DNA of 64,000 nucleotides from Hydractinia symbiolongicarpus (taxonomy: Eukaryota; Cnidaria; Hydrozoa; Anthoathecata; Hydractiniidae), in NCBI RefSeq assembly GCF_029227915.1, contig NC_079875.1, positions 20,331,001 to 20,395,000 of the forward strand, given 5' to 3'. A program made the position numbers and the translations under genes. The notes beneath the pieces are model-generated. The model was not told where the DNA came from. It searched no databases and was given only the letters and a program-made list of their open reading frames with translations. Positions 60,540 through 64,000 of this stretch are shown here, in pieces. Position 1 is the stretch's first letter. Every line of letters begins with the position of its first letter.

Positions 60540-62190
60540 GCGTTAAGGAGAACTACTTGGAACGTTGTAGTGCAATGAGACTGCAAGCAATAGTCCAATG
60601 GTAACCTGCGCAGGCAGATGGAACCACGTGATTTACATGTGAGGCTTTTATTAGACTGGAAAAGGGCATATTATAGCCTTTGTAGGACGATGCACGTAGT
60701 TAAGACTGTTCTAAAGCGACGGAGCTATTGAAAACGACTTGGGACGTTGAATTGCATTGAGACTGGAAGGAATTATCCAATGGTAAGCTGCGCAGGCAGA
60801 TGAAACCACGTGATTTACGTGTGAGGCCTTTATTAGACTGCAAAAGGCCATATTACAGCCTTTATAGGGCTGTGCACGTAGTTAAGAGTGTTCTAAGGCG
60901 ACGGCGCTAAGGAGAACCAGTTGGAGCGTTGTACTGCATTGAGACTGGAAGGAATAGTCCAATGGTAAGCTGTGCAGGCAGATGAAACCACATGATTTAC
61001 GTGTGAGGCCTTTATTAGACTGCAAAAGGCCATTTTGCGGTCTTTATAGGACTGTGCACGTAGTTAAGTGTGTTCTAAGGCCACGACGCTAAGGAGAACT
61101 ACTTGAAACGTTGTTGTGCATTGAGACTGGAAGGAATAGTCCAATGGTAATCTGCGCAGGCAGATGGAACCACGTGATTTACGTGTGAGGCCTTTATTAG
61201 AATGCAAAAGGTCATATTACAGCATTTTTAGGACTGTGCACGTAGTTAAGAGTGTTCTAAGGCGACAGAGCTATTGAAAACGACTTGGGACGTTGAATTG
61301 CATTGAGACTGGAAGGAATAGTCCAATGGTAACCTGCGCAGGCAGATGAAACCACGTGATTTACGTGTGAGGCCCTTATTAGACTGCAAAAGGCCATATT
61401 ACAGCCTTTATAGGCCTGTGCACGTAGTTAAGAGTGTTCTAAGGCGACGGCACTAATGAAAACGACTTGGGATGTTGTAGCGCATTGAGACTGGAACGAC
61501 TAGTCCAATGGTAACCTGCGCAGGCAGATGGAACCTCGTGATTTACGTGTGAGGTCTTTATTTGACTGCAAAAGGTCATATTACAGCCTTTATAGGACTG
61601 TGCACGTAGTTAAGAGTGTTCTAAGGCGACGGCACTAATGCAAACGACTTGGGATGTTGTAGCGCATTGAGACTCCATCGACTAGTCCAATGGTAAAGTG
61701 TGCGGCCTTTATGAGACTGCAAAAGGCCATATTACGGTCTTTATAGGACGATGCACGTAGTTAAGAGTGTTCTAAGGCCACGGCGCTAAGGAGAACTACT
61801 TGGAACGTTGTAGTGCAATGAGACTGGAAGGAATAGTCCAATGGTAACCTGGGCAGGCAGATGGAACCATGTGATTTACCATGTGAGGCTTTTATTAGAC
61901 TGGAAAAGGGCATATTATAACCTTTGTAGGACGATGCACGTAGTTAAGAGTGTTCTAAAGCGACGGCGCTAATGAAAACGACTTGGGTCGTTGTAGCGCA
62001 TTGAGACTGGAAGGAATAGTAGAATGGTAACCGGCGCAGGCAGCTGAAACCGCGTGATTTACGTGTGCGGCCATTATTGGACTGCAAAAGGCCATATTAA
62101 GGTCTTTATTGGACTGTGCACGTAGTTAGGAGTGTTCAAAGGCCACGGCGCTAAGGAGAACTACTTGGAACGTTGTAGCACATTGAGACT
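60540..62190. repeat. Displaced copy of the 38-39.5 kb / 41-42.6 kb segment
   Basis: AATTATCCAATGG at 60771 corresponds to 38091 (offset 22680) and 41147 (offset 19624). Variant order matches through GGAGCGTTGTACTGC, CATTTTGCGG, GTTAGGAGTGTTCAAAGG and TTGGGTCGTTG. Private to this copy are a deletion of about 31 bp at 61695 (GGTAAAGTGTGCGG) and a one-base insertion (GATTTACCATGTG at 61873). It is truncated at 62190. Confidence 0.8.
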
Positions 62191-62200
62191 AAGGCGACGG
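62180..62200. other. Recombination breakpoint between non-equivalent monomers
   Basis: Here CATTGAGACT is followed directly by AAGGCGACGGAGC, which normally lies earlier in a monomer after GTGTTCT. Upstream the sequence follows about 39540 of the 3056-bp unit and downstream it follows 40189. About 650 bp (roughly 3.6 monomers) are therefore missing relative to that unit. A shared CT at the join is compatible with microhomology. Confidence 0.75.
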
Positions 62201-64000
62201 AGCTATTAAAAACGACTTGGGACGTTGAATTGCATTGATACTGGAACGACTAGTCCAATGGTAACCTGCAAATGCAGCTAAAACCGCATGATTTACGTGT
62301 GCAGCCATTATTGGACTGCAAAAGGCCATATTAAGGTCTTTATAGGACTGTGCACGTAGTTAAGAGTGTTCTAAGGCCACAACGTTAAGGAGAACTACTT
62401 GGAACGTTGTAGTGCAATGAGACTGCAAGGAATAGTCCAATGGTAACCTGCGCAGGCAGATGGAACCACGTGATTTACTTGTGAGGCTTTTATTAGACTG
62501 GAAAAGAGCATATTATAGCCTTTGTAGGACGATGCACGTAGTTAAGAGTGTTGTAAAGCGACGGCGCTAAAAAAACGACTTGGGACGTTGTACCACATTG
62601 AGTCTTGAAGGACTAGTCCAATGGTAACCTTCGCAGACAGGTGAAACCACGTGATTTACGTGTGAGGCCTTTATTAGACTGCAAAAGGCCATATTACGGC
62701 CTTTATAGGGCTGTGCACGAAGTTAAGAGTGTTCTAAGGCGATGGCACTAATAAAAACGACTTGGGATGTTGTAGCGCATTGGGACTGGAACGACTAGTC
62801 CAATGATAACCGGCACAGGCAGCTGAAACCACGTGATTTACGTGTGGGGTCTTTATTTGACTGCAAAAGGTCATATTACAGCCTTTATAGGACTGTGCAC
62901 GTAGTTAAGAGTGTTCTAAGGCGACGGCACTAATGAAAACGACTTGGGATGTTGTAGCGCATTGAGAATGGAACGACTAGTCCAATGGTAACCTGCACAG
63001 GCAGCTAAAACCGCGTAATTAAAGTGTGCTGCCTTTATGAGACTGCAAAAGGCCATATTAAGGTCTTTATAGGACTGTGCACGTAGTTAAGAGTGTTCTA
63101 AGGCCACAGCGCTAAGGAGAACTACTTGGAACGTTGTAGCACATTGAGACTGGAAAAACTAGTCCAATGGTAACCGGCGCAGGCAACTCAAACCGAATGA
63201 TTTAAGTATGCGGCCTTTATTACACCGCAAAAGGCCATACTACGGTCTTTATAGGACTGTGCACGAAGTAAAAAGTGTTCTAAGGCGACGGAGCTATTGA
63301 AAACGACTTGGGACGTTGAATTGCATTGAGACTGGTACGACTAGTCCAATGGTAACCTGCAAAAGCAGCTAAAACCGCGTGAATAAAGTGTGCGGCCTTT
63401 ATTAGACTGCAAAAGGTCATATTACAGCATTTTTAGGACTGTGCACGTAGTTAGGAGTGTTCTAAGGCCACGGCGTTAAGGAGAACTGCTTGGAACGTTG
63501 TAGTGCATCAAGACTGGAAGGAATAGTCCAATGGTAAGCTGCGCAGGCAGATGAAACCGCGTGATGTACGTGTGAGGCCCTTATTAGACTGCAAAAGGCC
63601 ATATTACAGCCTTTATAGGCCTGTGCACGTAGTTAAGAGTGTTCTAAGGCGACGGCACTAATGAAAACGACTTGGGACGTTGTACCACATTGAGTCTTGA
63701 AGGACTAGTCCAATGGTAACCTTCGCAGACAGGTGAAACCACGTGATTTACGTGTGAGGCCTTTATTAGACTGCAAAAGGCCATATTACGGCCTTTATAG
63801 GGCTGTGCACGAAGTTAAGAGTGTTCTAAGGCGATGGCACTAATAAAAACGACTTGGGATGTTGTAGCGCATTGGGACTGGAACGACTAGTCCAATGATA
63901 ACCGGCACAGGCAGCTGAAACCACGTGATTTACGTGTGAGGTCTTTATAAGACTGCAAAAGGCCATATTACAGCCTTTATAGGACTGTGCACGTAGTTAA
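62191..64000. repeat. Terminal satellite block with 1092-bp offset pair
   Basis: About 62575-62850 matches 63667-63942 with an offset of 1092 bp, exactly six times 182. Markers are TACCACATTG (62591 and 63683) and GATGGCACTAATAAAAACG (62741 and 63833). About 63050-63660 resembles 55800-56420 (TAAAAAGTGTTC, CAGCATTTTTAGG, GAGAACTGCTTGG). The last monomer is cut by the window end, so the array continues. No gene is present. Confidence 0.75.

Larger units (their letters stand above)
1..64000. repeat. Continuous ~182-bp satellite array filling the window
   Basis: Successive copies of the anchor GTGCACGTAGTTAAGAGTG (or its ATGCAC form) start at 52, 233, 415, 597, 778, 960, 1142 and 1324, giving steps of 181-182 bp. 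The same spacing holds at the far end (57242, 57424, 57606, 57788, 57970, 58151). All copies run in the same direction and I saw no inverted monomer. Monomers abut directly, and I found no sequence that is not satellite. About 350 monomers are inferred from the length. Hand-counted GC of one monomer is 46%. The first and last monomers are cut by the window edges. The family is not one I recognise; a centromeric or pericentromeric role is inferred from the organisation alone. Confidence 0.98.

Noticed and set aside
1-64000. CRISPR array
   Set aside because: Repeats are about 182 bp and abut directly. There are no short identical repeats separated by unique spacers, and no cas-like genes.
1-64000. 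Known satellites (human alpha, Arabidopsis 178-bp)
   Set aside because: Monomer length is similar but I see no sequence resemblance to these families. I cannot exclude a match to a satellite I do not know.

Overview
This window is one uninterrupted satellite DNA array. From base 1 to base 64000 I see only head-to-tail copies of a monomer of about 181-182 bp, roughly 350 of them, all in one orientation. No spacer, transposon, RNA gene or credible protein gene interrupts them. The array starts and ends inside a monomer, so it continues past both edges. A homogeneous array of this size with nested multi-monomer repeats is typical of centromeric or pericentromeric heterochromatin in a multicellular eukaryote. 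I do not recognise the monomer and cannot name the organism. CpG dinucleotides are not strongly depleted, which argues against old, heavily CpG-methylated DNA, but this is weak taxonomic evidence.

Monomers fall into two main sequence classes, A and B, plus chimeras. In the centre, class A reads CTAAGGAGAACCACTTGGAA and class B reads CTAATGAAAACGACTTGGGA. In the tail, class A has CAGATGGAACCACGTG and GTGTGAGG, while class B has CAGCTAAAACCGCGTG and GTGTGCGG. Each monomer carries several short dyads: GTGCAC; an imperfect CATTGAGACT/AGTCCAATG pair; CACGT-GATTT-ACGTG in class A; and a three-arm GGCCTTT/AAAGGCC/GGCCTTT set whose middle arm can pair with either neighbour.

Above the monomer level there is a mosaic of segmental and tandem duplications, traceable through shared private variants and shared small deletions. 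1-16.5 kb: diverged, scrambled copies, with duplicated segments about 5.0-5.6 kb apart, a 360-bp dimer tandem and a 547-bp trimer repeat. 16.5-25.7 kb: 8-mer/7-mer tandem units (1454 and 1272 bp) and trimer units of 546 bp. 25.7-34 kb: overlapping duplications offset by 3065, 2339/2300, 3029 and 4822 bp. 34.0-35.1 kb: an exact-boundary 546-bp trimer tandem. 37.5-43.6 kb: two adjacent 3056-bp units. 47.7-54.7 kb: two adjacent units of 3427 and 3609 bp that differ by one monomer. 54.8-64 kb: shorter duplications (1968, 2150, 903 and 1092 bp) and a displaced copy of the 38-43 kb region. Distances near 3.06 kb (about 17 monomers) recur, which suggests an ancestral higher-order unit later altered by gain or loss of whole monomers.

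No genes act together here. The functional candidates are DNA-level: possible binding sites (a palindromic E-box that also fits the yeast CDEI consensus on the minus strand, and a degenerate CENP-B-box-like motif), hairpin-forming dyads, and the array as a substrate for unequal exchange. All coordinates and offsets were read by hand. Block edges are good to a few tens of bases unless stated otherwise.
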